Virus record (IMG/VR): IMGVR_UViG_3300035660_000005
Span: 1 to 64,000 of that record
Strand: one strand, 5' to 3'
DNA from: a virus
DNA length: 64,000 bases
Part shown: piece by piece, positions 1-7,975 of the stretch
Layout of the letters: each line of letters opens with the position of its first letter
How positions within the stretch are numbered: position 1 is the stretch's first letter
Translations under genes and position numbers: made by a program
Notes under the pieces: model-generated
Seen by the model: the letters and a program-made list of their open reading frames with translations, nothing else
What the model was told of the DNA's origin: nothing
Databases searched by the model: none

Positions 1-111
1 ATCGAGAGGCGAGCGGCCGCTACGCTGCTCTGGGAGTTCTGACCACGGCATCTCCTGATCCTTCGGGTACATCACGTTAAACCTTCCTCTCTCTTCTCTA
101 TACTCTCTCAT
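1..111 (-). CDS. Hypothetical protein, 5' part only (runs off left edge)
   Basis: An ATG at 111 overlaps the stop of the methyltransferase gene (ATGA arrangement). The frame stays open for 37 codons to the window edge, starting MREYREERGRFNVMYPKD. The start-stop overlap matches the habit of the whole leftward operon, which is the main support. The visible part is hydrophilic and shows no recognisable domain. Its function cannot be judged from this fragment. Confidence 0.5.
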   Translation of the reverse strand, partial: MREYREERGRFNVMYPKDQEMPWSELPEQRSGRSPLD

Positions 112-626
112 CGCGGCAGATAGAAAGAGGAGGGCGGCTTGTGCACCCGCATCACGTTGAGGACGCGGATTGCGTGGTTCGGGCCGCACAGTACTGGGTG
201 AAGTGCGATGCGCTCCAGCCCGAGGTCTTTGTAAGCAGGCAGGACGATGATGTGCAGGAGTAGAAACAGTCCGCCGTCCCGCAGCACCTTCACGGCTGCT
301 GCAGCTATGCGCTTGGGACGCGGTAGATCTGCTTGCCACACAGCGCCGTAACCTGCGTTGTACGGCGGGTCAGCGAGTACAAGGTCGAACGGGCCAAGAT
401 TGGTAGGCAACGCGTCGTAAGGCGCGATGATATCAGCTCCCGTTTCGGGCCTGATATCCGTGGTCGTGCCGAACGCGCAGCTACCGCTGAACATCACCAA
501 CACGTCTCTCGGCTCACGGAGGTAGGTCTCTCGCAGCCGCTTCTCGAAGTAGCGAGGAAACCGCTGAGCCTGGCCGCTATGCGGCTCCACGCCACATAGC
601 CAAGTAGTCGTGTCGATACTGCTCAT
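108..626 (-). CDS. DNA methyltransferase with DPPYN motif
   Basis: The protein (172 aa) has the catalytic motif IV DPPYN preceded by FDLVLA, the signature of amino-group DNA methyltransferases (N6-adenine or N4-cytosine). A motif I-like FSGSCAFGTTT segment lies about 45 residues earlier, as in the alpha or zeta order. It is short for the family and has no clear target-recognition domain, so it may rely on a partner or have loose specificity. I place the start at the ATG at 626, which overlaps the stop of the next small ORF (ATGA), rather than the longer start at 659. Likely role: protecting phage DNA from host restriction. Target sequence unknown. Confidence 0.75.
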   Translation of the reverse strand: MSSIDTTTWLCGVEPHSGQAQRFPRYFEKRLRETYLREPRDVLVMFSGSCAFGTTTDIRPETGADIIAPYDALPTNLGPFDLVLADPPYNAGYGAVWQADLPRPKRIAAAAVKVLRDGGLFLLLHIIVLPAYKDLGLERIALHPVLCGPNHAIRVLNVMRVHKPPSSFYLPR

Positions 627-802
627 TCGCTGCCAAGCTCCGGGCGCTGCTTCAACCACTTGATCGCAGTGCGTAGTCGGACAGCGTAGGCCGGCGTGAC
701 CTCCCTGCCACCACGGCGCCCGTCAGACTCTCTGTGCTGGATCCGCAGCGCCCGCTTTCCAGCGTTGTACTCGTCCAGCGGCATGATTTCCTTCCCGGTC
801 AT
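623..802 (-). CDS. Small basic protein, unknown function
   Basis: This 59-residue ORF starts with ATG immediately after the TAA of the recA-like gene and ends in an ATGA overlap with the methyltransferase, so it fills the gap between them exactly. The product (MTGKEIMPLDEYNAGKRALR at the N-terminus) is rich in Arg and Lys and ends in a predicted helix with AVRLRTAIKWLKQRPEL. No known domain is recognised. The tight coupling to both neighbours supports a real gene. Confidence 0.6.
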   Translation of the reverse strand: MTGKEIMPLDEYNAGKRALRIQHRESDGRRGGREVTPAYAVRLRTAIKWLKQRPELGSE

Positions 803-1903
803 TTACTCGTCCTCCTCGTCATCGTCGCCACCCGGCGGCACAGACACACCACCGCTTGCGCGGTAAGCCTCAAGCCGTTCGTTGATGGCCGCACGGATGT
901 CGTCCGGCACCGTTGAGGCTCTGAAGGTCTGACCTTCGAATGCCAGGTAGCCGCCCTTCTTCGTGACGAGGCCCATCTGCTGTGCCAGCATCATCCGGCT
1001 GGCGGCGTCATCGATGCCGGTTGCATAGTCGATGATGAACTCGGCCTCACGGAACGGTGGTGCCATCTTGTTCTTGCTGAGCTTGGCCTTACAGATGATG
1101 CCCGTGCTGGACCGCTTATCCTTGCCAACCACTCCCACCTGGGTGGTCTCGACGCGGACGGTACAGTGGAAGCCCAGCGGTCGTGCCGCGATAGTGGTCA
1201 TCTGTGGACCACCAAACCCGAACCCACCGATCACCTCTTTGAGCTGGTTTACGAACACGAGCGCGATCTTGTGTTGAGCGATCTCGCGCGTGATCTTGCG
1301 CAGCCCTGCGGACAGGCGCCGGGCGTGAATGCCAGGCTGCATGTCCTCGAAGGAGCCCTCGACCTCTGACTTCGTTGGGGTGCCGGCGATAGAGTCCCAC
1401 ACGATCACGGACAGTAGATCCTCGTCCTCAGCGCGCACGTGGGTGACGATCTCGTCGATCTTGGCGAGGGCATCCTCCACGTGCTCGGGATGCACGATGA
1501 TCACCGGCAGTAGGTCCGAGTCCGTAGGTAGAGTATCCTCGTCGTACAGCCCCATGCGGGCGGCGCGCTCTGTGTCGAACGCGTACTCAGCGTCGATGTA
1601 CACGGCCAGCCCGCCGCGGCGCTGGCACTCGGCCATGATGTGTGTGACGACCGTCGTCTTACCGGAGGCCTCCTTGCCCTGGATCACGGTCAGGCGACCG
1701 CACGGAATGCCTGGCCTGCCGAGCGCCATGTTCAGGGCGAGACACTGCGTGCTGATGAAGTCCGTGATTGCGCTCTCACGGTTCGCACCCGATGAGGTGG
1801 CTGCCTCGTTACCGAAGCGGTCACGTAGCGCGCGCAGGACGACATCGCTCGCACGCAGTCCACTGGACTGCTCACTGGTACGAGGATGACGTCGCTTCGC
1901 CAC
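803..1903 (-). CDS. recA-like: RecA-family recombinase
   Basis: A 366-residue protein with Walker A GKEASGKTT at about residues 76-84, an acidic DAEYAFD stretch after it, and a Walker B-type LSVIVWDS strand, all in RecA order. Family proteins form filaments on single-stranded DNA and catalyse strand exchange, here for phage repair and recombination-dependent replication. It starts with GTG that shares one base with the TAG of the single-strand binding protein gene. The C-terminus is acidic (GGDDDEEDE), as in RecA. It sits between a gp32-like protein and a methyltransferase, making a T4-like recombination set. Confidence 0.9.
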   Translation of the reverse strand: MAKRRHPRTSEQSSGLRASDVVLRALRDRFGNEAATSSGANRESAITDFISTQCLALNMALGRPGIPCGRLTVIQGKEASGKTTVVTHIMAECQRRGGLAVYIDAEYAFDTERAARMGLYDEDTLPTDSDLLPVIIVHPEHVEDALAKIDEIVTHVRAEDEDLLSVIVWDSIAGTPTKSEVEGSFEDMQPGIHARRLSAGLRKITREIAQHKIALVFVNQLKEVIGGFGFGGPQMTTIAARPLGFHCTVRVETTQVGVVGKDKRSSTGIICKAKLSKNKMAPPFREAEFIIDYATGIDDAASRMMLAQQMGLVTKKGGYLAFEGQTFRASTVPDDIRAAINERLEAYRASGGVSVPPGGDDDEEDE

Positions 1904-2865
1904 TATGCTCGCCGCCTCTCTGCGCGACGCTGGAGGACGCCGGCGACGGTCGCGCTCGCGGATCCGGGCTCCGGTGCCTTACCGATGGGGCGACCGGGGC
2001 GTGTGGCTGGCCGTGCGGTCGGTCTCGGTGTCGCCACCCTGGGCTTGACCTTGGGACGGTCTTCGCGTGCCCGTGGCTCGGGCTCGTTGTCCTCTTCCTC
2101 TTCCTCTTCCTCCTCCACCGGAGGCGCCTTGCGGGTCTTGGCGGTCGTAGTAGAAGTGCGGCGCTTCGCGGCCGGCCGCCTTTCGTCCTCCTCATCCTCC
2201 TCGTCGATCTCGTCCGACTCGCCCTCGTAGCCTGCCTGCATCTCCTCGTCGGTGAGGAACGGTCGCAGGTTCCGCAGGTCCTTCAGCGAATCAGGATCCT
2301 CCTCGATCAGGGCGATTACGTCAGGAGCCAAGGCCGATGGCGACTTGCGGGCGCGGATGTTGTAGCGCGTCTTCCGTCCGGAGCCCTCGCGCTCAACGAT
2401 CAGGTCGTACCCGTCCTCAGGGTCGGAGATGTCGCCGTAGTCCGGGTCGGCTATGTAGCGCATGATCTGGTCGTACACCTGACGGCCGAACTCCCAGACC
2501 TGAATCCCAGTGTCGAGGTCGTTGGGCGTCACTATGTTCGCGTGGAAGCGCACGCGCATCGCGAGCGCTGCGGCTTCCTTCCGGTCGTCCTCGTTGCCGG
2601 AGTCGTACAGCTCCTGCGCTCGGTTGCACAGCCAGCACTCGTCGGCTACGCGAAACGCGGCCGGACACGAGATCGAACGCCCACCTATCCAGTGCACGCC
2701 GCCCTTGACAATGGTCCTGCCGTTCGCCTCTTCGTGAGGCGGCAGTATGCGCACGTACGTCCTGCCCACCGGCACTGTGAAGAATCGAACGCCTGCGCCA
2801 CGCTCGGCTTCGTCTTCGTCGCGGTCGGCGAGCATCGCATCCAAGTCAGCTCTTCCCACCACCAT
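1903..2865 (-). CDS. gp32-like single-stranded DNA-binding protein
   Basis: A 320-residue protein with a likely zinc site H58, C67, C77, C80. The Cys-x9-Cys-x2-Cys spacing is that of T4 gp32, and the preceding VGRTYVRILPP strand fits the gp32 core. The C-terminal third is low complexity: a charged linker, a run of about eight Glu residues and a basic Pro/Arg/Ala tail. gp32 normally ends in an acidic tail that recruits partners, so a basic end after an acidic run is unusual. A good ribosome site (GAGGAG) precedes the ATG. Expected role: coat single strands at the fork and control RecA-like and UvsY-like loading. Confidence 0.75.
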   Translation of the reverse strand: MVVGRADLDAMLADRDEDEAERGAGVRFFTVPVGRTYVRILPPHEEANGRTIVKGGVHWIGGRSISCPAAFRVADECWLCNRAQELYDSGNEDDRKEAAALAMRVRFHANIVTPNDLDTGIQVWEFGRQVYDQIMRYIADPDYGDISDPEDGYDLIVEREGSGRKTRYNIRARKSPSALAPDVIALIEEDPDSLKDLRNLRPFLTDEEMQAGYEGESDEIDEEDEEDERRPAAKRRTSTTTAKTRKAPPVEEEEEEEEDNEPEPRAREDRPKVKPRVATPRPTARPATRPGRPIGKAPEPGSASATVAGVLQRRAERRRA

Positions 2866-2916
2866 TGGTTTTCACTCCTCTCCCAGCGGAATGCTGAGTA
2901 TCCACAACCCTATACA

Positions 2917-3378
2917 CTACTCGCTCGCGGCGGCAGTGTCGCGTCTCAGGGTGAACGCAAGCGAGTTGAGCATGTCCCTGCGCTGTCGGAAGGCCTCTCG
3001 TAGGGCTCCGAGGATGGCCGCCCGACGCACGGCCTCGTTGTATGAGTCAACCAACTCCATGACCTGCTCGCTCGTGGTCACCGCGTCGTCAACGCCGGCC
3101 TCGGTTATGCGCTCATTGCGTCCCTTACCTTCGTTCGTCCCACGAAGTTCACGGCCCAGGGCTGCACGCACGACTGCAAGATCCTGCTTTGCGCGACCGA
3201 CCTCGTAGTCCGCCTGTGCGGCCACCGTAGCTACCCACGCGAACAGTCCCGGTTGTGTGCGCAGGTCCTCGCCAGCGTCGACGGGGTCGATCTTGAGTGC
3301 GTCGATCAGCGTGTCGACCCCTACCGTGTAGTCCTCGTCGGCAATAGTGATGACAAACGTCTCGTGTATCGCTTTCAT
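2917..3378 (-). CDS. Putative UvsY-like recombination mediator
   Basis: A 153-residue, mostly helical protein whose C-terminal half (EQVMELVDSYNEAVRRAAIL, then EAFRQRRDMLNSLAF) resembles the helical end of UvsY-type mediators, which load recombinase on gp32-coated DNA. The length is close to T4 UvsY (137 aa). The position next to gp32-like and RecA-like genes supports the call, but the match is by pattern only. The start is the ATG at 3378, with an AGAGGTG site and an ATGA overlap with the upstream gene; the GTG nine bases earlier is unlikely. Alternative: an unrelated coiled-coil phage protein. Confidence 0.45.
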   Translation of the reverse strand: MKAIHETFVITIADEDYTVGVDTLIDALKIDPVDAGEDLRTQPGLFAWVATVAAQADYEVGRAKQDLAVVRAALGRELRGTNEGKGRNERITEAGVDDAVTTSEQVMELVDSYNEAVRRAAILGALREAFRQRRDMLNSLAFTLRRDTAAASE

Positions 3379-3638
3379 TCGGAGCACCTCTCAAGAAGGA
3401 CCGCCACCTCGGCCTCCAGCGCGAGCTTGGTCAACGACAGCATGTAGTAGAGTTCCCACGCTGCTGTGCCCGGTGGAGCCAAGTGACTCGCGGACTTGCG
3501 CGCACGTGTCTCGATGGAGTCCGGGCCCCTCTTGCAACCTCGGATCCGATTGTAGTAGGCTTGCCTCTTGGACGAGGCCCGTGCACCCTCTGAGATCTTT
3601 TGTCGACGCTCTAGTTCGTCTGCGGTTGGTGCCGTCAT
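3375..3638 (-). CDS. Small basic protein, unknown function
   Basis: The 87-residue product begins MTAPTADELERRQKISEG and carries a basic middle (RGCKRGPDSIETRARKS), then a helical end (MLSLTKLALEAEVAVLLERC). I use the ATG at 3638: it has an AAGGGGG ribosome site and overlaps the stop of the DpdA-like gene as ATGA. A longer in-frame start at 3683 would run into that gene. The mix of basic segment and helix would suit nucleic-acid binding, but there is no recognised domain. Confidence 0.6.
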   Translation of the reverse strand: MTAPTADELERRQKISEGARASSKRQAYYNRIRGCKRGPDSIETRARKSASHLAPPGTAAWELYYMLSLTKLALEAEVAVLLERCSE

Positions 3639-4426
3639 GATAACCCCCTTGCGAACTGCAGTAACGCCGCAGCATTCACGCATGCACGACGGCGCGCTCT
3701 TAGATCTGGCTTGCGGTGTAGGTCACTACTGCCGACGTTGTCGACGTAGCGCGCCTTGCCGCCGAGCTCAAGTTCGACGCCGCAGCACGCGGCCCAGTAC
3801 GCGAACGCGCTGTCGTTCGAGCGCACCAGAGCGTGAGGATGACTCACGAGACGAACAATCTCTTGCGTGAGTGAGCCATCGGCGCCGAGTAGGTGGATCG
3901 ACTTTCCAAGGTGCGTCACCGCATCAATGGCTCTGGCTCGGGAGTCCACAAGACTCGGCGAGTCGAAGCGCGAGAAGCACCGTCGGACAGAGTACTTGCT
4001 AAGGCCCAACGTGCGCACCGTCGGTAGAGTGGCCAGCTTGTCAGCACACTTCACGTACTCAGAGACGGTCGCGCCTTGCGGTACCGCCATGATGGTTGTG
4101 AAGTGATCAACACGTCGCATGAGTGTACCGATGAAATCACGAGTCGCTTCGACCGTACCAGGGCCGTCGAACAGTACGTCAGGGGCGACAACCTCCACAG
4201 CACCAATCTCGGCGGCAAGGTCGATCAGTGTGTCGTTGTCAACCAAGGCACCCTCAGCAGTGCCATTGTCAAGTAACACGAACCTACCCGCTGCGGCCGC
4301 ACGCTTGTAGTATGCTCGGTACCCTTCGTTGTCGCGCGCTAACGGCGCTAGACAGAACTCCAGGTCGCCCAGCGCGCACAGATCCAAGAAGTGAACAGAG
4401 CTGATGAAGGCCAAAGCCAGGCGCAT
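3635..4426 (-). CDS. dpdA-like: TGT/DpdA-like (deaza)guanine transglycosylase family protein
   Basis: The 263-residue sequence follows the barrel order of tRNA-guanine transglycosylases and phage DpdA proteins. It has a FVLLDNG strand with D53, APDVLFD with D83, an AVPQG loop (residues 114-118) where family members have QGG, then TLGLSK, a HLLGADG strand near 178-184, and RSNDSAFAY with D205 in the region of the TGT nucleophile. Family members swap guanine for a 7-deazaguanine base: tRNA for TGT, DNA for DpdA. It is short, like small phage DpdA forms. A clear QueD lies at the right edge of the window, so a DNA-modifying role is plausible. The assignment rests on motif order only. Confidence 0.6.
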   Translation of the reverse strand: MRLALAFISSVHFLDLCALGDLEFCLAPLARDNEGYRAYYKRAAAAGRFVLLDNGTAEGALVDNDTLIDLAAEIGAVEVVAPDVLFDGPGTVEATRDFIGTLMRRVDHFTTIMAVPQGATVSEYVKCADKLATLPTVRTLGLSKYSVRRCFSRFDSPSLVDSRARAIDAVTHLGKSIHLLGADGSLTQEIVRLVSHPHALVRSNDSAFAYWAACCGVELELGGKARYVDNVGSSDLHRKPDLRARRRACVNAAALLQFARGLS

Positions 4427-4438
4427 CGACTCTACCTC

Positions 4439-4657
4439 CTACTGGTTCGCCACGTACCGCTTGCAACGACGACACATCCGCAACGTCGCCACAGGGTGAC
4501 GTCCGGACACGTCGTGTCCGAGACGGTGACAGATGAAGGCGCTTCCGTCGACCTTGTCCGCCAGATGGTCGGGCTGCGTGATCATGCCGATACCATGCAG
4601 CAGTCGTGAGAACGCGAGCGCTGCACAACCAACCACCTTGTTCATGAGTTCAACCAC
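4439..4657 (-). CDS. Small Cys/His protein, unknown function
   Basis: The C-terminal half has C-H-x2-G-H and then C-x2-C (ICHRLGH ... MCRRCKRY), a likely small zinc site. The N-terminal half is a short hydrophobic helix (KVVGCAALAFSRLL). The start is uncertain. GTG at 4657 sits eight bases from a GGGGAG ribosome site and gives 72-73 residues; ATG at 4645 gives 68. It lies directly downstream of the primase gene. Similar tiny Cys/His proteins are frequent in phages, but no role can be assigned. Confidence 0.5.
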   Translation of the reverse strand: MVELMNKVVGCAALAFSRLLHGIGMITQPDHLADKVDGSAFICHRLGHDVSGRHPVATLRMCRRCKRYVANQ

Positions 4658-4677
4658 GATAGGTTCTCCCCTGCCCC

Positions 4678-5583
4678 TTACACCCACGCACGCACTCGGC
4701 GAGCCGGCGTGGACGGTTCAGCCTGTGCGATGGCGCGCAACATGACGTCACGTCCCAGCTTACTTGGATCGCCCTCGGCGAGCGACACCACATGTGTGTC
4801 GACAAAGAGCGCCAACCGAGAGGCGGCATCCTCGGCCTCTCGCCTCGCGTCGGCATCCCAAGCAAGACTGACACTACGGAAGCCGGCCTCGGCCAGAAGC
4901 AACACTTGGGCATTGGTGAGGCGCTTACCGAGTGAGGCGACAGCGCGGTCCGGCAGCACAAAGCAGTCAAACACGCCCTCGACCACCACGACACGGTCGA
5001 TACTGTGGCGCACACGGTCCAGGTTGAACAAGTACTGAGACTGCCGGTTGCCGGACGGCGACAAGATCTTCATAGGTTGTACATCGGTAATGTCGCGCGC
5101 TACGAAGGAGACCAGTTGTGAGTTGTGTACCACCGGCACGATGAGCCGTCCGGCATAGCGACCCGTGCGACAGAACCCGATGTTGTACGTTTGCACCAGC
5201 TCAGGTGTGAGGTGTCGACGCGCCGCGTAGTTCCAGAACCTACGGTTGCCGGTGCCGACTGGCAACCTCAGACGCTCGAACTCATCTGGTAGTTTGATCG
5301 CATCCGACTGTCTGCTCGGCTCGTCGTCATCATCTTCGTCGGGAGTTGCCGGCGCAAGTACGTCACTGATCAGGCCCAACCTACGGAGCGCCTTGACGAG
5401 CTGCTCGCCGCGTCCGTGACGTCCGCAGTACTTGCAAGTCCAGAGCCCCCTACGCGCGTGAATGTAGAAGGAGATGCGGTGGTGGTGACAGAACGGACAG
5501 GTGCACGACAACTGGTCAGCACCCGACTCAGTTACGTCACGAGCAACGTGCTCGAGTATGGCCCGCCAGCTAGTTCTCGTCAT
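4678..5583 (-). CDS. DNA primase with zinc-binding and Toprim domains
   Basis: A 301-residue DnaG-type primase. Near the N-terminus it has a zinc ribbon (CTCPFCHHH ... WTCKYCGRHG). In the C-terminal half it has a Toprim domain with VVVVEGVFDCFVL carrying the conserved Glu, then an acidic WDADA motif. No helicase domain follows, so this is a stand-alone primase made next to its helicase. I choose the ATG at 5583 (GAGG ribosome site), which overlaps the helicase 3' end by 14 bp. The longer reading would start inside the helicase. Role: making RNA primers at the phage fork. Confidence 0.85.
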   Translation of the reverse strand: MTRTSWRAILEHVARDVTESGADQLSCTCPFCHHHRISFYIHARRGLWTCKYCGRHGRGEQLVKALRRLGLISDVLAPATPDEDDDDEPSRQSDAIKLPDEFERLRLPVGTGNRRFWNYAARRHLTPELVQTYNIGFCRTGRYAGRLIVPVVHNSQLVSFVARDITDVQPMKILSPSGNRQSQYLFNLDRVRHSIDRVVVVEGVFDCFVLPDRAVASLGKRLTNAQVLLLAEAGFRSVSLAWDADARREAEDAASRLALFVDTHVVSLAEGDPSKLGRDVMLRAIAQAEPSTPARRVRAWV

Positions 5584-6910
5584 CCTCATCCTCAGGAGGT
5601 ATGGGCTCAAGAAGTTGAGCGTGGTCGAAGAGCGCCTGAACGGTGACGGGAATGCCAGGCCGTCCACGCCGAGCCGCGACAACGTCGAGTCGCAACAGGG
5701 GAGGTTTCGACTTCGCCTCTTCTGGCGTCTGCGACATGGCCACCACGAAGTCTGCCTTCATTGCCTTGCCGAGCGACTCAGCGATCTGGCTGATGACGAC
5801 GTCCTTGGTGTTCAACGACTGTCGGTTCGACTGTGTCGCCGTCCACACAGGTAGACCAGTGGTCATGCCGAGGTTTCGCAACTCGAGGAACACGTCCGCC
5901 TGCTCCTCGTACGCACGCTCATGTCGCTGCCGCGAACGCGCGAGGTCACCGTAGTCAATGACGACGAGGCCGATGCGGTGCTCGAACAGCAACTCCTCAA
6001 GATCCGACTCAATGTCGGACACCGATGTGACCTTCGCGGGGAACCACCTGATGAACACCTGAGCGTCTGAGTCTATACGCTGAAGCTGCACCCTGGCCCG
6101 TTCATGCAGTTCGGATCCGGTGACGTGTTCACGTAGTGCCGTCTCGACGGACTCACCCACCAGGTGGGCCATGTACCGACCGTACGTATCCTCGGCCGAG
6201 TTCTCTAGCGAGTAGTGCACAACCGAAACGTTCCGTCTCAGTGCGCTGGCACCAAGCTGCACAAGCGCCATCGACTTACCGCGCTTGAGTGGGCCCATCA
6301 TGACACCGAGCTCGCCCGGTCGTAGCCCTCCGCCCAGCGCCAGGTCGAGGCCTGGAATACCGGTCGATATCGACACTCGGTCCAGGCGCTCTGGGGCGAA
6401 GTACTCAAGCACCTTGTCGAGGTCGTCTGGGAACACAAGGTACTCGTCCTTGTTCGCACGCACCTGTTGCGCAGCACGAACGACGTCGAACGCCTTGTCA
6501 ACCTCGCCCTCGTCGAGGTGGTAGCTCGCGGTACGGACTGCCTGCTCGAACTCGCGCACCTTGATGTAGTACTCCAGCCGATCGCGCACGTATGCCGTCA
6601 CGCCCGTGCTCGGTGCGCCATCCTCCTCGAGGGCGTTCACTAACGCATCCATCAGCTCTGGCTGGACGCCGATCACAGACCATGCGCGCTGAGGCTCGTC
6701 GAGCTCGATCTTGAACGATTCGAGCCCGGGCGCTAGCCGATGTCGCTCGTAGAAGTCGAGCGCGAACTCGGCCAGGAAGTGCAGTTCGGGCGCCTTGAAG
6801 TGCTCGGGCTTCAGGACGCCGCGGAACGCCCGTAGGAAGTCAGTGTCCTCGAGAAGTAGGTATGCTGCGTGCCGAAGTAGTTCACCCTCGGTGACTTGTT
6901 GTGTGCTCAT
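5570..6910 (-). CDS. dnaB-like: Replicative DNA helicase, DnaB family
   Basis: A 446-residue RecA-fold helicase of the DnaB/gp41 type. It has an N-terminal helical domain with YLLLEDTDFLRAF (as in DnaB N-domains), a hinge, then Walker A GPLKRGKS at about residues 206-213 preceded by GELGVMM, a Walker B-like LVVIDYGDL, and a downstream KADFVVAMSQTPEE region. The ATG at 6910 shares a base with the TGA of the initiator gene and has a GGGGAG ribosome site; the TTG just before it is not needed. The order initiator, helicase, primase is that of many phage replication cassettes. Confidence 0.88.
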   Translation of the reverse strand: MSTQQVTEGELLRHAAYLLLEDTDFLRAFRGVLKPEHFKAPELHFLAEFALDFYERHRLAPGLESFKIELDEPQRAWSVIGVQPELMDALVNALEEDGAPSTGVTAYVRDRLEYYIKVREFEQAVRTASYHLDEGEVDKAFDVVRAAQQVRANKDEYLVFPDDLDKVLEYFAPERLDRVSISTGIPGLDLALGGGLRPGELGVMMGPLKRGKSMALVQLGASALRRNVSVVHYSLENSAEDTYGRYMAHLVGESVETALREHVTGSELHERARVQLQRIDSDAQVFIRWFPAKVTSVSDIESDLEELLFEHRIGLVVIDYGDLARSRQRHERAYEEQADVFLELRNLGMTTGLPVWTATQSNRQSLNTKDVVISQIAESLGKAMKADFVVAMSQTPEEAKSKPPLLRLDVVAARRGRPGIPVTVQALFDHAQLLEPIPPEDEDDEN

Positions 6911-7743
6911 CAACTCCCCACCAGGCGCAGCTTGCCGCGAAGTGGTGGATGTTCCGCCTCCTCGTGAACTCTGCGCACTGCATCCCTATACTCCTGCCGC
7001 TCCTTGGGCGTCATGGTCTCGAACTGCTCGTGCTTGGCCTCGCGGTTGCGCAGCGCGTCGTTCGCATCCTGCAGCAGCTCCTCGCGCAACCACCAGAGTC
7101 GACGCAACGGTGGCATGTTCAAGTCTCTCGCCTTGTACATGTCCATTGCGAAGAAGCCACTGAGCATAAGTTCAAGAAGGTGGGGCTCGAAGTCGCGTGT
7201 GAGGTTCTTCGCATGGCGGTAGTCCTCTGGGCGTGGACTGTACCGGGCACCGTAGGCCTTCTCGAAGCGCTCGCTGAATCGACGCAGGAGCGCCTCGTGC
7301 GGTCTCGGCTCCACGAGACGGGGAGCAAGATCGTGTGGGATCTCCTCGAGCGGGCTGTTGATGCGCATGCTGTCCTCCTCAATTTCGAGTCCCTCGTCAC
7401 TATCATTTTGATAACTTGCGTCTACTTCCTTGGACCTGATCTCCTGGGTCCCGGATCTAGGGGATGTAGGATCTAGAGACAAGTTATCAAAATGAGATAG
7501 GGCATCGGTATCAAAAAGCGCGGTCACAAGCAGGCGCGGTCGGCCGCCACCGTGCGATGCCGCATGACGAGTAACGCGGATCAGTTTGGCCCGCTCGAGT
7601 TCTTGGCGACCCTTACTTACTTGTGATATCGTCAGGCCGAGCAGACGCGCAGTCGCTGTAGTGGTGAGCATGCAGCCCCTCACGTGCGAGTAAAGCTGCC
7701 AGAGCTTGGGTACCACCGTTGAAGGTCGACCGCGCTTACTCAC
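6910..7743 (-). CDS. Putative replication initiator / helicase loader
   Basis: The 277-residue protein has an N-terminal winged-helix domain (about residues 1-75, with TTTATARLLGLTISQVSKGR as the recognition region). A low-complexity middle follows, then a helical C-terminal domain (from about 165) rich in Arg, Glu and Trp. This layout is that of initiators such as lambda O and DnaD-like loaders, and the gene lies just upstream of the helicase. It starts with GTG at 7743, overlapping the previous gene by 8 bp. The linker codons contain a 15-bp inverted repeat in AT-richer DNA, annotated separately. Alternative: an operon regulator. Confidence 0.55.
   Translation of the reverse strand: MSKRGRPSTVVPKLWQLYSHVRGCMLTTTATARLLGLTISQVSKGRQELERAKLIRVTRHAASHGGGRPRLLVTALFDTDALSHFDNLSLDPTSPRSGTQEIRSKEVDASYQNDSDEGLEIEEDSMRINSPLEEIPHDLAPRLVEPRPHEALLRRFSERFEKAYGARYSPRPEDYRHAKNLTRDFEPHLLELMLSGFFAMDMYKARDLNMPPLRRLWWLREELLQDANDALRNREAKHEQFETMTPKERQEYRDAVRRVHEEAEHPPLRGKLRLVGS
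7404..7494. repeat. Inverted repeat inside initiator gene; candidate replication origin
   Basis: Two perfect 15-bp arms, CATTTTGATAACTTG at 7404-7418 and its complement at 7480-7494, flank a 61-base spacer that contains GGATCTAG twice (7453-7460 and 7469-7476). The stretch is AT-richer than the coding DNA around it and encodes the unstructured linker of the initiator-like protein. Lambda-type phages keep their origin at this place, inside the initiator gene. Alternatives are a regulator site or a transcript hairpin. Confidence 0.45.
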
Positions 7744-7975
7744 TCACATCCTCGAGCAGGCCCACGCTCTCGAGCCTGTACATAGCTTTGGCGAATGCGG
7801 CCTGACTGACGCCGAGGTTTTTTGCGAACGTGATCAGGTCTACCTCGGTATACCCGTCGAGCGCATGCTTCCGTAGGGACTTGTACACCCGCTGTTCGAC
7901 CGCGCTGAGGTAGTCGCCCCACCGTGTCCAAGCTGTCTCGTCCCACGATGGGTCAGCAAGAGTAAGCGGCATCAT
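7736..7975 (-). CDS. Winged-helix DNA-binding protein
   Basis: A 79-residue protein whose second half reads as a winged helix: YTEVDLITFAKNLGVSQAAF (helix-turn-helix), then AKAMYRLESVGLLEDV (recognition helix and wing). It begins at the ATG at 7975 inside the ATGATG overlap with the HNH gene stop, with a GGAGGTG ribosome site supplied by the HNH coding region. The domain type resembles the N-terminus of its downstream neighbour, so it may help at the origin or regulate the replication operon. Confidence 0.6.
   Translation of the reverse strand: MMPLTLADPSWDETAWTRWGDYLSAVEQRVYKSLRKHALDGYTEVDLITFAKNLGVSQAAFAKAMYRLESVGLLEDVSE

Noticed and set aside
1768-3003. Long plus-strand frame of 411 codons
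   Set aside because: It lies opposite the single-strand binding protein and recombinase genes, is Leu/Val/Arg-rich without a domain, and lacks a ribosome site. It is a shadow of GC-rich codon use.
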